64,000 bases of DNA, taken from contig CAZGAV010000002.1 in assembly GCA_964523575.1 (NCBI GenBank), forward strand, positions 50,770-114,769, in the 5' to 3' direction. The notes under the pieces are model-generated. The model had not been told where the DNA came from. It ran no database searches and was given only the letters and a program-made list of their open reading frames with translations. The number at the start of each line of letters is the position of its first letter. The first letter of the stretch is position 1. The translations under genes were made by a program, and so were the position numbers. Below are positions 48,906 through 57,719 of the stretch, piece by piece. Source of the stretch: DAOUTW01 sp964523575 (GTDB lineage Bacteria > Zixibacteria > MSB-5A5 > GN15 > JAAZOE01).

Positions 48906-50012
48906 ATGAAAAGATACCTATCCGTAATTATCGCCGCCTTGATAGCTCTTATCGGCAGTGTCATGGTATCCGCCAAAACTGTTACCGTCCCGGGAGATGC
49001 GGTCAATATCCAGGCCGGCATCGATCTGGCCGAGAATTACGATACCGTCATGGTCCTGCCGGGCGCTTACCTCGAAAACTTATCCATCCTTGATCGTGTG
49101 GTCTCGATTATCGGCGTTGCCGGTCCGGAGGAAACGATTTTACAGCCGCTCGATCCCGATTCGCCGGTGCTGACCGTTTACAAATGGACGCGTAACGAAG
49201 ACGCCTCAAAGGACGGTTTTCGGTGCCAGCTCTCGGGTTTTACTGTGACCGGCGCCAAAAACAGCTCCTCTATTTTCATCGACCTGTTTTCAAACCTTGA
49301 AATCAGCGGCAATATCTTTTACGGCAATATCCTGGAAACCAACGCCGACCGGGCCGTGATCGAATGCCATGGCGACAGCGGCGCGCCCACAATATCGAGA
49401 AATATATTCTATGGAAATTTCGGCACTACCTGTGTTTCTGTTCTGGGGGGCGCGGCCGAAGTCATCAACAACACCTTCCACGCCAATCGCTCGGCGCTTC
49501 TGAGTTCCAGCGACCGCACCATCGCCGTAAATAACATCATGGTCAATTCCATCGGCACCGCCGTCGACGGCGCTTTTATGAATCTTGATTATAATGACAT
49601 CTGGGGCAACGGCCTCAACTATGGCTGAAGTTGCGATATCGGGGTCCATGATATTTCATTGGACCCGCAGTTCGCCGGTGCGGCGGACCATGATTACGCG
49701 CTCCTGGAAACCTCACCCTGCATCGATGCCGGCGATCCCGATCCGATTCACGAAGATTCCGACGGCACCCGTAACGATATCGGCGCGGTCTCATTTTATC
49801 AAGTTGGTTATATCTGCGGCGACGCCAATGGCGACGAACAGGTCAATGTCGGAGATGCCGTCTTTCTTATCAATCATATCTTCAGCGGCGGCCCCGCGCC
49901 CGATCCACTCGAATCCGGCGACGCCAACTGCGATCAAGAGGGTAATGTCGGCGATGTCGTTTATCTCGTGAATTATGTCTTCAGGAGCGGCCCGGAACCC
50001 TGCTGTCCCTGA
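48906..50012 (+). CDS. Secreted beta-helix protein with dockerin-like repeats, interrupted by in-frame TGA at 49626
   Basis: Signal peptide (YLSVIIAALIALIGSVMVSA), then a right-handed beta-helix (VNIQAGIDLAENYDTVMVLPGAY..., NLEISGNIFYGN, PTISRNIFYGN, EVINNTFHANRS). At codon 241, in DIWGNGLNYG-TGA-SCDIGVHDISLDPQFAG, a TGA breaks a frame that otherwise continues smoothly into YALLETSPCIDAGDP and two type-I dockerin-like repeats (GDANGDEQVNVGDAVFLINHIF and GDANCDQEGNVGDVVYLVNYVF), ending CCP. 368 residues if read through, 240 if not. A strong hairpin (49642-49666) begins 13 bases after the TGA. It could be a third selenoprotein, a nonsense mutation of a Trp or Arg codon, or a base-call error. 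Start ATG 48906 follows GGGGACGGG. Confidence 0.75.
49642..49666 (+). promoter_or_regulatory. Strong hairpin directly after the in-frame TGA of the beta-helix gene
   Basis: GGGTCCA (49642-49648) pairs with TGGACCC (49660-49666); inside, TGA pairs with TCA around a TATT loop, leaving one bulged T. Ten base pairs in all, starting 13 bases past the TGA. SECIS-like in position; no G in the apical loop, which differs from the usual bacterial consensus. Confidence 0.5.
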
Positions 50013-50076
50013 CCCCTGGCGCATTCGAATAATTATTGACATGAGTTCCTTTTTGTTATAAATTGTCATCAGGGAG

Positions 50077-50616
50077 GTGGCTATCAAGTATTTCCCGATT
50101 CTCTTGGCGTTTCTGCTTTTCTCGATGCTGGTTTCCTGCGAAGGAAAACTGGATCCGGTTTCCGCCGGCGGGATTGAGCCGACGCTTATCTGTAAGGGCG
50201 ACAACGGCGAATTACCCAACGAACAGACCCATGCGATATACAATCTCGACGGGAATATCCTGTTTTCAATCAACAACGGGGAATGTTATTGTTGCGATCC
50301 CCGGCGAACCGCCTTGCGTATCCGTCAGGTTACCGAGTATATCTACCCCTGGTACAACCTGACTATCCTGTCCGATATCGAAGTCGGCCCCGGTACCATT
50401 GATATCACCCATAATGGCATCAATGTCCCGAATATATTGCAGGATGCCCTCGGTCCGGCCAACGCCCTGGCCTATTTCGATATTCCCGACGGATTCTACC
50501 GGCTGACTTTCCATTATAACGGTGTTTCGGATACCTATCGCCTTATCGTCGCCGCGGGCAAAACGTCGATGCACCCGATCGCAACTTCCTATACTCATCT
50601 GATGACAGATAGGTAA
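50077..50616 (+). CDS. Lipoprotein of unknown function
   Basis: 179 residues beginning at GTG 50077, four bases after the GGGAG box. Lipobox SMLVSC with Cys21 after a hydrophobic stretch. The mature part has a CYCC cluster (GECYCCDPRRTALRIRQV) and otherwise strand-rich sequence (YIYPWYNLTILSDIEVGPGTIDI...FYRLTFHYNGVSDTYRLIVAAGK) compatible with a beta-sandwich. It sits between the dockerin protein and the converging rhomboid gene. Family not recognised. Confidence 0.7.
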   Translation: MAIKYFPILLAFLLFSMLVSCEGKLDPVSAGGIEPTLICKGDNGELPNEQTHAIYNLDGNILFSINNGECYCCDPRRTALRIRQVTEYIYPWYNLTILSDIEVGPGTIDITHNGINVPNILQDALGPANALAYFDIPDGFYRLTFHYNGVSDTYRLIVAAGKTSMHPIATSYTHLMTDR

Positions 50617-50619
50617 CTT

Positions 50620-51366
50620 TCAGCTTCGAGAATAATCGTCGTCGGAATAAAATCTGTGATTATCATCGCTGTATGATGAGGTCGTGGCATAAGGCGGTTT
50701 CTGCCGTCGATGAAAGATCTGCAACACTACCCAGCCGAAAGCGAAGCCGCCGACATGTGCAAACCAGGCCACGCCGCCGCCCGATGAGCCCAATGAATAC
50801 AGCCCCATGACGATCTGGAGAATAAACCAGTACCCCAGCAGGAATACCGCCGGGAGCCAGATCAACCGAATAAAGAATATGATCCAGATGAAGGTCAACA
50901 CCCGCGCCCGGGGAAAAACCACCAGGTAGGCGCCCAAAACTCCGGCGATCGCTCCGGAGGCGCCTATCAACGGCGCCTTGCCGCCGGGATCGACAACCAC
51001 AAACATTGCCACCGCCGCCAGACCCGAAAGAAAATAAAAAATCAGGAATTTGAAATGGCCCAGGTATTCTTCGATATTGTTTCCGAAAATCCAGAGGTAC
51101 AGCATGTTGCCGCCGATATGCATCAGGTCGGCGTGGATGAACATCGAGGTAAAAGGCGAGAGCAGGACGGGGAAGGGGAGGTCGAGCGTCATATCGGTCA
51201 GGTGCGAAATCTCGATCGGAATCAGTCCGAAACGATAGACGAATAATGCCTCGGCCTGTCCGGGCAGTAACATTTGATAAATAAAGACGACACAATTGAT
51301 CGCAATCAGGCCGACCGTTATGATCGGCATACGATAGGTGGAATTGTCATCCTTAAGAGGTATCAT
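50620..51366 (-). CDS. Rhomboid-family intramembrane serine protease
   Basis: 248 residues from ATG 51366. Six membrane helices with the rhomboid signatures: SMFIHADLMHIGGNMLYLWIFG in helix 2, nucleophilic Ser in LIGASGAIAGVLGAYLV, and catalytic His in WFAHVGGFAFGWV. Cleaves transmembrane segments of other membrane proteins. Cytoplasmic Tyr/Ser/Asp-rich tail (SSYSDDNHRFYSDDDYSRS). It lies downstream of the PpiD-like gene, separated by a terminator. Confidence 0.94.
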   Translation of the reverse strand: MIPLKDDNSTYRMPIITVGLIAINCVVFIYQMLLPGQAEALFVYRFGLIPIEISHLTDMTLDLPFPVLLSPFTSMFIHADLMHIGGNMLYLWIFGNNIEEYLGHFKFLIFYFLSGLAAVAMFVVVDPGGKAPLIGASGAIAGVLGAYLVVFPRARVLTFIWIIFFIRLIWLPAVFLLGYWFILQIVMGLYSLGSSGGGVAWFAHVGGFAFGWVVLQIFHRRQKPPYATTSSYSDDNHRFYSDDDYSRS

Positions 51367-51431
51367 ATTCCCGTCGTTTTCCCGGAAGCCGGATATATTT
51401 ATACGAATAACCGTCCGGCATACCAATAAAA

Positions 51432-51457
51432 AAACCCCGATTTTGCGATCGGGGTTT
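51432..51457 (-). terminator. Rho-independent terminator of the PpiD-like gene
   Basis: AAACCCCGAT (51432-51441), loop, ATCGGGGTTT (51448-51457); on the minus strand the stem is followed by a run of seven T. Confidence 0.92.
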
Positions 51458-51475
51458 CAAGAAAAATCTTTGATC

Positions 51476-53281
51476 TCACCGATTGGTGAAGAACTCATCC
51501 AGGTAATCCTGTACATTGGCTGATGAAATCAGATTGACATACCAGGAGTTGAACATCTCCCGCTGTTTTTGGCCCAGGACCACCTGCTTCAGGGAATCGT
51601 GAATTTCATTATATTTGGTCAGATCGGCTCCCTGCCGATCGACCAGTTTCAGGAGACACCAGCCCTTGAGATATTCGACCGGCCCCGACATATCGCCCTT
51701 ATTTGCCAGCGAGAAAACGGTGCCGATTACGCGAGGATCGCCGCCGACACCGCGGATATAATCGTTCCGGGAAATCGGCTTGGAGGTATAAGCTTCGTAG
51801 CCGTTGTCTTTGGCGGCTTTGTTGAAGGCGACCCCACCCTGGATCTGGGTCCACATCTTATTGATATCCTGCTCGCATTTGGTCTTGGCCAGATAATCGA
51901 TATAATCGCGGCGCACCTTATCCTTGACTTCGTCATAGGCCATTACACCGGCTTCGGCCTTCTCCGCGACTTGGGCGATCAATACCATGGCTTCGGTTTC
52001 AAATATCGGCGAAACCGTCCCGACTTTGTTGTTGAAGGCGAACTTGATGATGTTCTTCTCATATCCGATATCGGGAATCGGTCTGTCCTCGGTGAACAGG
52101 CCGGTGTTTCTCACGGAATCGTCCAGCCCGGCGGCGGCCCCGGCCAGGTCCGAACCGGAAATAGCGTCGCGCAGTTCCTGAGCGTTCTTATAGGCCAGGT
52201 CGAGCGTTTCCGTGGATGGCTTTATCTTAAATAAGATATGCCGGGCTTTAACCTGTTCCCCATCCTTATCCTTCTTGATATCTTCGACCTGAATAATATG
52301 CCACCCGAACTTGGTCCGAACCGGTTCGGAAATTTCACCCTTTTTGAGAGCGAAGGCGGCGTCTTCAAATTCCTTGACCATCTGTCCGCGGCCGAACCAG
52401 CCCAGTTCGCCGCCGGCTTTGGCCGAATTATCCTCGGAATACGACAGGGCCAGTTCCGCGAAATCATCCCCTTCGTCCAGCATCTGCTTGACGTGATCGG
52501 CGTCAAGCTTGATCAACTCCCAGTCCCGTTCGGTCGGATCTTTGGAAAAGCTGACGAAATCGAGCGATACCCGCTGACCGGTCTGATAATCTTCCGTATG
52601 GTTGCCATAATAGGCCTTGAGCTCATCATCGCCGATTTCAACATTGGCGTTGGCGAACTTGCTCAATGGAGCGTTGATAACATCGACCGTGGCCCGCTCA
52701 TTGGCGTCCATATAATACTCCTGGACGTCTTCCTCGCCGATTCGCATCGTCGAGACGATCTGGTTTTGGAGTTTCAGCTTCCGCAATTCGGGGCGGTACA
52801 TGTTTTCGACTTGAGCCCAGAAATTGCCATATCTGGGGTCGGCCAGCGCTGACAAATATCTCTGATAATCGAAATTCCCGGTGGAATCCTTAAAAGCGTC
52901 ACTCTGGCGAATCTCGTTCGGTGGCTGGTATTTCAGGAAAGCGTAAAACTCGTCGTTGGTGACCGAGATATCACGCGACTGGATTTCCCTATTGAGCAGG
53001 TAGTCGGCGACCAGATTATCCCAGGCCTGCTGGCGAATCGTATTCAGTGTCGCCACGTCCAGCTCATTGTCGGTCTCGGACTGCTTTTGCTGGTAAAGCT
53101 GGTCATAGTAATTCTGATAAGTCCGGAAATCGACATCCTTGCCGTCGATCGTGCCGATAATATTCTTGGCCGTCTTGGAACGAGTGATATCCATACCCCA
53201 GGCAAAGATAATGGTCCCGACAAATGCGATCACCACCACCCAGATAAAAGCCTTGGTGTATTTGCGGAAGGTACTAAGCAT
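51476..53281 (-). CDS. PpiD-like periplasmic peptidyl-prolyl isomerase/foldase
   Basis: 601 residues. One N-terminal membrane helix (AFIWVVVIAFVGTIIFAWGM) anchors a periplasmic protein with a SurA-like N-terminal helical domain (about 35-200), a parvulin PPIC domain with the pattern FAELALSYSEDNSAKAGGELGWFGRGQMVKEFEDAAFALKKGEIS (about 275-320) and a C-terminal region (about 345 on) resembling a degenerate second parvulin domain. GGAGT precedes the ATG. Helps newly exported outer-membrane proteins fold, complementing BamA and Skp in this window. Confidence 0.93.
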   Translation of the reverse strand: MLSTFRKYTKAFIWVVVIAFVGTIIFAWGMDITRSKTAKNIIGTIDGKDVDFRTYQNYYDQLYQQKQSETDNELDVATLNTIRQQAWDNLVADYLLNREIQSRDISVTNDEFYAFLKYQPPNEIRQSDAFKDSTGNFDYQRYLSALADPRYGNFWAQVENMYRPELRKLKLQNQIVSTMRIGEEDVQEYYMDANERATVDVINAPLSKFANANVEIGDDELKAYYGNHTEDYQTGQRVSLDFVSFSKDPTERDWELIKLDADHVKQMLDEGDDFAELALSYSEDNSAKAGGELGWFGRGQMVKEFEDAAFALKKGEISEPVRTKFGWHIIQVEDIKKDKDGEQVKARHILFKIKPSTETLDLAYKNAQELRDAISGSDLAGAAAGLDDSVRNTGLFTEDRPIPDIGYEKNIIKFAFNNKVGTVSPIFETEAMVLIAQVAEKAEAGVMAYDEVKDKVRRDYIDYLAKTKCEQDINKMWTQIQGGVAFNKAAKDNGYEAYTSKPISRNDYIRGVGGDPRVIGTVFSLANKGDMSGPVEYLKGWCLLKLVDRQGADLTKYNEIHDSLKQVVLGQKQREMFNSWYVNLISSANVQDYLDEFFTNR

Positions 53282-53487
53282 GTTGGCTCAACTCCTTTAT
53301 TACGATACAATTGCGCGGTTCACGATACCGGCTTCCCTGAGATCATGGAAATACCCGCCAGGAACCGATCCAGCCAGACAATATAGCCAAATCATGTGGC
53401 TTGGCAAGCCCTTTTTATCCTCGACGCGATTGCGCGGTTCCCAAAAAACTATTGCCACCACGTCTATAAATAATTTACTTGCCCGTT

Positions 53488-55770
53488 ATGTTACGCATAC
53501 TCGCTATATCGACCACCCTCACAATTCTGTTAGGTCAGCCGGTCATTGGCAAAGTCGGCTTCAATGCCGCCTTCCGATGGCCTCTGAAACTCAATAAGCA
53601 ATTCTCTTCCGGTTTTGGGGATATCCGTCCCGGACGATTCCATATGGGTCTCGATCTGAGAACCAACGGCCAGGAAGGGGCCCAGGTTTATGCTCCCGAG
53701 AACGGTTATGTTCTGCGCCTCAAAACGTCCTATACCGGTTATGGCAAGGCCTTGTATATCAAGGGCATATCGGGTCGTATTTATGTTTTCGGGCATTTGC
53801 AGAAATACAATTGGGATATCGGTACCTGGTTGCGCGACCGGCAAATAGCCGATCATCGCTACTATGAGGACCTGGAACCCGGAGCCGGTGTTTTACCGGT
53901 CAAGGAGGGCGAATTCATCGCCCGCACCGGCCAGTCCGGCGCCGGGGCGCCCCATCTCCATTTCGAGGTCCGCGACCCCGGTGGCAACCCGACCAACCCG
54001 ATGTATTATGAAGAGAATATCAGGGACAATACGCCGCCCCGCTTCGAAGCGGTCTGGCTCACGGCCCGTGATGACACTTCGCTCTATGAGCGCGCCGCCC
54101 GTGAAATCAAGCTCCAACCGGTTTACGATAAAAAAACCCATAGCTACGTTATTGCCGATACCGTCAATGTCAGCGGCCGGATCGGCATCGAGGCCGCCAT
54201 CGAGGATGTTATCGGCAAAGGTTCTTTCGCGCTGGGACCGTCGCAAATCCGCCTTCTTATCGACGACTTGCTGTACCATCAAACAGTCTATGACCGCCTC
54301 AGCTTTGACGAAAACATTTACAGCCTACTGGACCGTGATCCTGATCCCCGGAAGTCGGAATACAAACGGGTTTTCAATCTTTTTCGCAAACCCGGCAGTC
54401 GCCTGTCAAATTATACCTCGGTCGTGGCCGGAGACGGAACTTTCTCCGATACCGTCGCCGGGTATCATGATGTGCAAATCGAGGCCTCCGATCCATCCGG
54501 CAATACCGCTAGGCTCGATTTTGTCTTTTATTACTGCACCACCGGCGAAATTCTGTCACCCTTCAACAAAGTGGAATTCACCGATTCCGCAGCCGTCTTC
54601 ACCTACGATTCCGACCGGAGCCGCTTCGATTTCGACTCTGCGGCCTTATTCATGATGGGCAATAATACTGCCGCCGATACCGTCCCGGTGAAACTGTCGC
54701 CTCAGATCACCGTCGATGATGATTACCTGACCGTGAAAGGACTCTTCGATCCCATCGCCGGGTATCGCCTCGAGTTATTCAAAAACGATCGCGCCTGCCG
54801 CAATTATTATTTTTCGACTGCACCGGTCATTCCCGAAGGGCAGAGGGCGGTCGATTCGGTACTTACCGATATCCTTGACGACGGCATCCTTTTCACGGCC
54901 ACGGCCTGCAGTCCGGGGATCAACTGGTTGCAGGCGGAAATCGTAACCGACGTCGGAAGCGAACGCCGCTTTTATCGCAAAGCGGGCAACCGGAATTTCT
55001 CGCTCTATTATCATCCCGGCCCCGAGGTCACCGCCGTTCAGGCCATCATCACCCGCGGGCCGGTCGGGTTTCGCCCCGATACCGCGACTTTCTCGATTTT
55101 CAACGCCCAAGCCGGAACCGCGACGACCGTCAATCTCCGCCCCGGTTGCAGTCTCTCATTTGACGCCGGCGACCTGTTCGACGATGTTTTGCTGTCAATA
55201 GAGGACACGGTTATCGCCGAACCCCTAACGGGATACTATATCTGCCGACCTTTCGTGATCGGACCGATAACAGCGGCTTTCGCCGACTGGGCCGATTTGC
55301 AGATAGAGATTACCGAAGAGACCATCGACCCGGCAAAAATCGGATTGTACGTCTTCGATGTTGAGAAGGGCTGGCTATGGGCCGGCGGCGAATACGATCC
55401 GGTCAACCGCATTTGGCATGCCCCGTTGGGCGGGGCGGGAGTCGTGGCCCTCATTGCCGATACGACTGCGCCGGTCATCGCCGATCTCAATCTGATGGAA
55501 CGAAAATGGGTTAAAAGCGACCACCCGCCGGTGCAGTTCAAGTTGACCGATGAGCTCTCTGGCATCGAAAACGACCTCAATTTCAATGTCACCATCGACG
55601 GTCAATGGATCGTACCCGAATACGATCCGGAACGGGAAACCTTCACCAGCGCCCCCCATTGGCGGCTCACCGGCGGCAATCACACCCTGCGGATAGAAGT
55701 CCATGATCGCTGCGGTAACACGGCGACGCTGACGCGGGAGTTTCTGGTCGGAGCCAAAACCGGCCCATAA
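53488..55770 (+). CDS. M23-family metallopeptidase with large C-terminal beta-domain region
   Basis: 760 residues; start ATG 53488 (a TTG at 53479 is in frame). Signal peptide ILAISTTLTILLGQPVIG. LytM/M23 domain (about 20-190) with HMGLDLR (His and Asp ligands), YGKALYIKG..YVFGHLQ, and HLHFEVRDPGG; cleaves peptidoglycan cross-links or acts as a divisome activator. The C-terminal 550 residues contain repeated beta-sandwich segments (ALGPSQIRLLIDDLLYHQT, IVPEYDPERETFTSAPHW...) that look like substrate- or cell-wall-binding modules. It is followed three bases later by the MA-type peptidase gene. Confidence 0.9.
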   Translation: MLRILAISTTLTILLGQPVIGKVGFNAAFRWPLKLNKQFSSGFGDIRPGRFHMGLDLRTNGQEGAQVYAPENGYVLRLKTSYTGYGKALYIKGISGRIYVFGHLQKYNWDIGTWLRDRQIADHRYYEDLEPGAGVLPVKEGEFIARTGQSGAGAPHLHFEVRDPGGNPTNPMYYEENIRDNTPPRFEAVWLTARDDTSLYERAAREIKLQPVYDKKTHSYVIADTVNVSGRIGIEAAIEDVIGKGSFALGPSQIRLLIDDLLYHQTVYDRLSFDENIYSLLDRDPDPRKSEYKRVFNLFRKPGSRLSNYTSVVAGDGTFSDTVAGYHDVQIEASDPSGNTARLDFVFYYCTTGEILSPFNKVEFTDSAAVFTYDSDRSRFDFDSAALFMMGNNTAADTVPVKLSPQITVDDDYLTVKGLFDPIAGYRLELFKNDRACRNYYFSTAPVIPEGQRAVDSVLTDILDDGILFTATACSPGINWLQAEIVTDVGSERRFYRKAGNRNFSLYYHPGPEVTAVQAIITRGPVGFRPDTATFSIFNAQAGTATTVNLRPGCSLSFDAGDLFDDVLLSIEDTVIAEPLTGYYICRPFVIGPITAAFADWADLQIEITEETIDPAKIGLYVFDVEKGWLWAGGEYDPVNRIWHAPLGGAGVVALIADTTAPVIADLNLMERKWVKSDHPPVQFKLTDELSGIENDLNFNVTIDGQWIVPEYDPERETFTSAPHWRLTGGNHTLRIEVHDRCGNTATLTREFLVGAKTGP

Positions 55771-55773
55771 GGG

Positions 55774-56694
55774 ATGAAAAAGCCAACGCTGATATTCCTC
55801 CTCCTGCTCTTGATCTGCGGCCCGGCGGCGGAGGCGTCTTACCGGATCAAATCCGATATCGCCGCCGACTCGGCCTACGCCGATTCCGTCATCAAAATAA
55901 CTTCCGCCCGTTTGAACCGATTGATTGGGACGTTCACTCCCGATTCGCTCCGAATCTACATCGTGAATTCCGAACAACGCTTCGACAGCCTCGCCGGCAA
56001 TACTATCCCCGATTGGGGCGCCGCCGTCGCCATCCCGGTTCGACACTTGATCGTCATTAAATCGCCCCTGATTTTGACCGGCGATAAGTCTCTCGGTGAA
56101 CTGGTGGCCCACGAATTCGCGCATATCGCCCTGGCGCAGGCGGTCGCATCTCGACGAGTACCCCGCTGGATCGACGAAGGTCTGGCCATGTATACCTCGG
56201 CCGAATGGGGCTGGGGCGACAATCTGGCCATCGCCTGGGCGGTGGTTATCGGGGGCACCGTCCCTCTCTATCAGATCGAACGACTCAACCGTTTTCAGGG
56301 CAATAAAGTCCGGGTGGCGTATTCGGAATCGTTTCTGGCCTTCAAATATTTTATCGATACTTATGGCGTTTCCGGTCTCGATATATTACTCAGTAGTATA
56401 AGAAATGGACGAAGCTGGGATTACAGCTTCATCGCCGCCACCGGCGCCGATTACGCGTCCTTCGAGCGGGAATTTACGACCTATTTGCACGGGAGATATA
56501 ATTTGCTGACCCTCATCTTCGACAGCAGCCTCCTCTGGATTTTGCTGGCCCTGATTGTCGTTGTCGGGTTCATCCTTACCCGAGTCAAGCGCAAAAAACG
56601 AATGGACCAGTTCGACGAATACGACAAGTACCATTCGACCGATTTCGATTACGGGGAAGTCGAGGAGCCGGATGAAGATAAGCCATGGGATTGA
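55774..56694 (+). CDS. MA-clan (gluzincin) peptidase with C-terminal membrane anchor
   Basis: 306 residues. Signal peptide (TLIFLLLLLICGPAAEA), then a zinc-peptidase domain with GELVAHEFAHIALAQ (HExxH) and the downstream Glu ligand in WIDEGLAMY. A single membrane helix near residue 255 (SLLWILLALIVVVGFIL) is followed by a charged cytoplasmic tail. The gluzincin layout resembles the Peptidase_MA_2 family. It overlaps the next gene by 23 bases and follows the M23 gene, so the two peptidases are probably made together for envelope remodelling. Confidence 0.9.
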   Translation: MKKPTLIFLLLLLICGPAAEASYRIKSDIAADSAYADSVIKITSARLNRLIGTFTPDSLRIYIVNSEQRFDSLAGNTIPDWGAAVAIPVRHLIVIKSPLILTGDKSLGELVAHEFAHIALAQAVASRRVPRWIDEGLAMYTSAEWGWGDNLAIAWAVVIGGTVPLYQIERLNRFQGNKVRVAYSESFLAFKYFIDTYGVSGLDILLSSIRNGRSWDYSFIAATGADYASFEREFTTYLHGRYNLLTLIFDSSLLWILLALIVVVGFILTRVKRKKRMDQFDEYDKYHSTDFDYGEVEEPDEDKPWD

Positions 56695-57586
56695 GTATGC
56701 GCTGGCCCGCCTGCTGGCGCTGATCTTTCAACTCCTGCCGCATCGCGCTGCCGTCAAGCTCGGCGAACGCCTGGGCCGGGGAGCCAATAATCTCTGGACG
56801 ACGCGGCACCGTGTCATCGTCGACAATCTCGAAATCGCTTTCGGCGAGACTATGACCGCGCCGCAAAGGGAAGAGCTCTCGCGCGAGGTTTTCGGCAACA
56901 TCGGATGCACCATGGCCGAACTCTGCCGCGCCCCGCGTCTCGATAAAAAGAAGATCATGGAACTGGTTGACGCCGAAGGCGTCGAGACCTTTCAGGAAGC
57001 TCTCGATTACGGCAAGGGCGCGCTTCTGACCGGCAGTCATTTCGGCAACTGGGAATTGATGGGCGCTTATATCAATGCCCTCGGCTTCCCGGTCGATTTT
57101 CTCGTCAAAAGCCAGCACAATCCTCTGGTCGATCGCTACCTCACCTACCTGCGTCAATGCCTCAACGTCCGGGTGATCCACTCCGAGAAGGGCATGATGG
57201 ATATCATCAGGGCCCTGAAAAACAACCGCCAGGTGGCCATCGTTTCCGATCAGCACGCCGGATCGCAGGGCATCATCGTCAAATTTTTCGGACGTCTGGT
57301 CTCGGTGCCGCGCGCTCCGGCCACCCTCTCGGTCCGGACCGGAGCCCCCATTATCACCGGATATATTCTCCGCAACTCCGATCACACCCATCATTGTGTC
57401 TTCCACAAGCCGATCTACCCCCGACTCGAAGCCGATCCCGAAGGCGAAATATTTCGTCTCACGAAACTTTTCACCGCCCGCATCGAAGAAGCCATTCGCA
57501 TGCGGCCCGATCACTGGCTCTGGACCCATCGCCGTTTCAAATACGTGCCCTCCGGGGAACAAATCGAAGGTTCGTTCGTAGAATAA
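56672..57586 (+). CDS. LpxL/HtrB-family lipid A or lysophospholipid acyltransferase
   Basis: 304 residues starting at ATG 56672 (GAGGAG five bases upstream), overlapping the preceding gene. Acyltransferase HxxxxE motif in LTGSHFGNWELMG, followed by QVAIVSDQHAG and RAPATLSVRTGAPI, the usual order for late acyltransferases of lipid A synthesis. An amphipathic N-terminal segment anchors it to the inner membrane. lpxD and waaF-type genes in the window support an LPS role; phospholipid remodelling is an alternative. Confidence 0.92.
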   Translation: MKISHGIEYALARLLALIFQLLPHRAAVKLGERLGRGANNLWTTRHRVIVDNLEIAFGETMTAPQREELSREVFGNIGCTMAELCRAPRLDKKKIMELVDAEGVETFQEALDYGKGALLTGSHFGNWELMGAYINALGFPVDFLVKSQHNPLVDRYLTYLRQCLNVRVIHSEKGMMDIIRALKNNRQVAIVSDQHAGSQGIIVKFFGRLVSVPRAPATLSVRTGAPIITGYILRNSDHTHHCVFHKPIYPRLEADPEGEIFRLTKLFTARIEEAIRMRPDHWLWTHRRFKYVPSGEQIEGSFVE

Positions 57587-57603
57587 TCCTAATGTACTAA
57601 TGT

Positions 57604-57632
57604 GTTTGCCATTTTGGCCGGCATGTTGTATG
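57604..57632 (+). promoter_or_regulatory. Promoter of the adaptor-permease-TolC group
   Basis: TTGCCA (57604-57609), 17 bp, TATGTT (57627-57632), 88 bases before the first start codon. Confidence 0.4.
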
Positions 57633-57719
57633 TTAGGCCCGTGCTTTCGAGACGGTGTGAGGGGAACACGGTCGGGAAGGAATCTCGATAGGTATCAAAA
57701 TCGTGCAAGCGAGGGTGAT

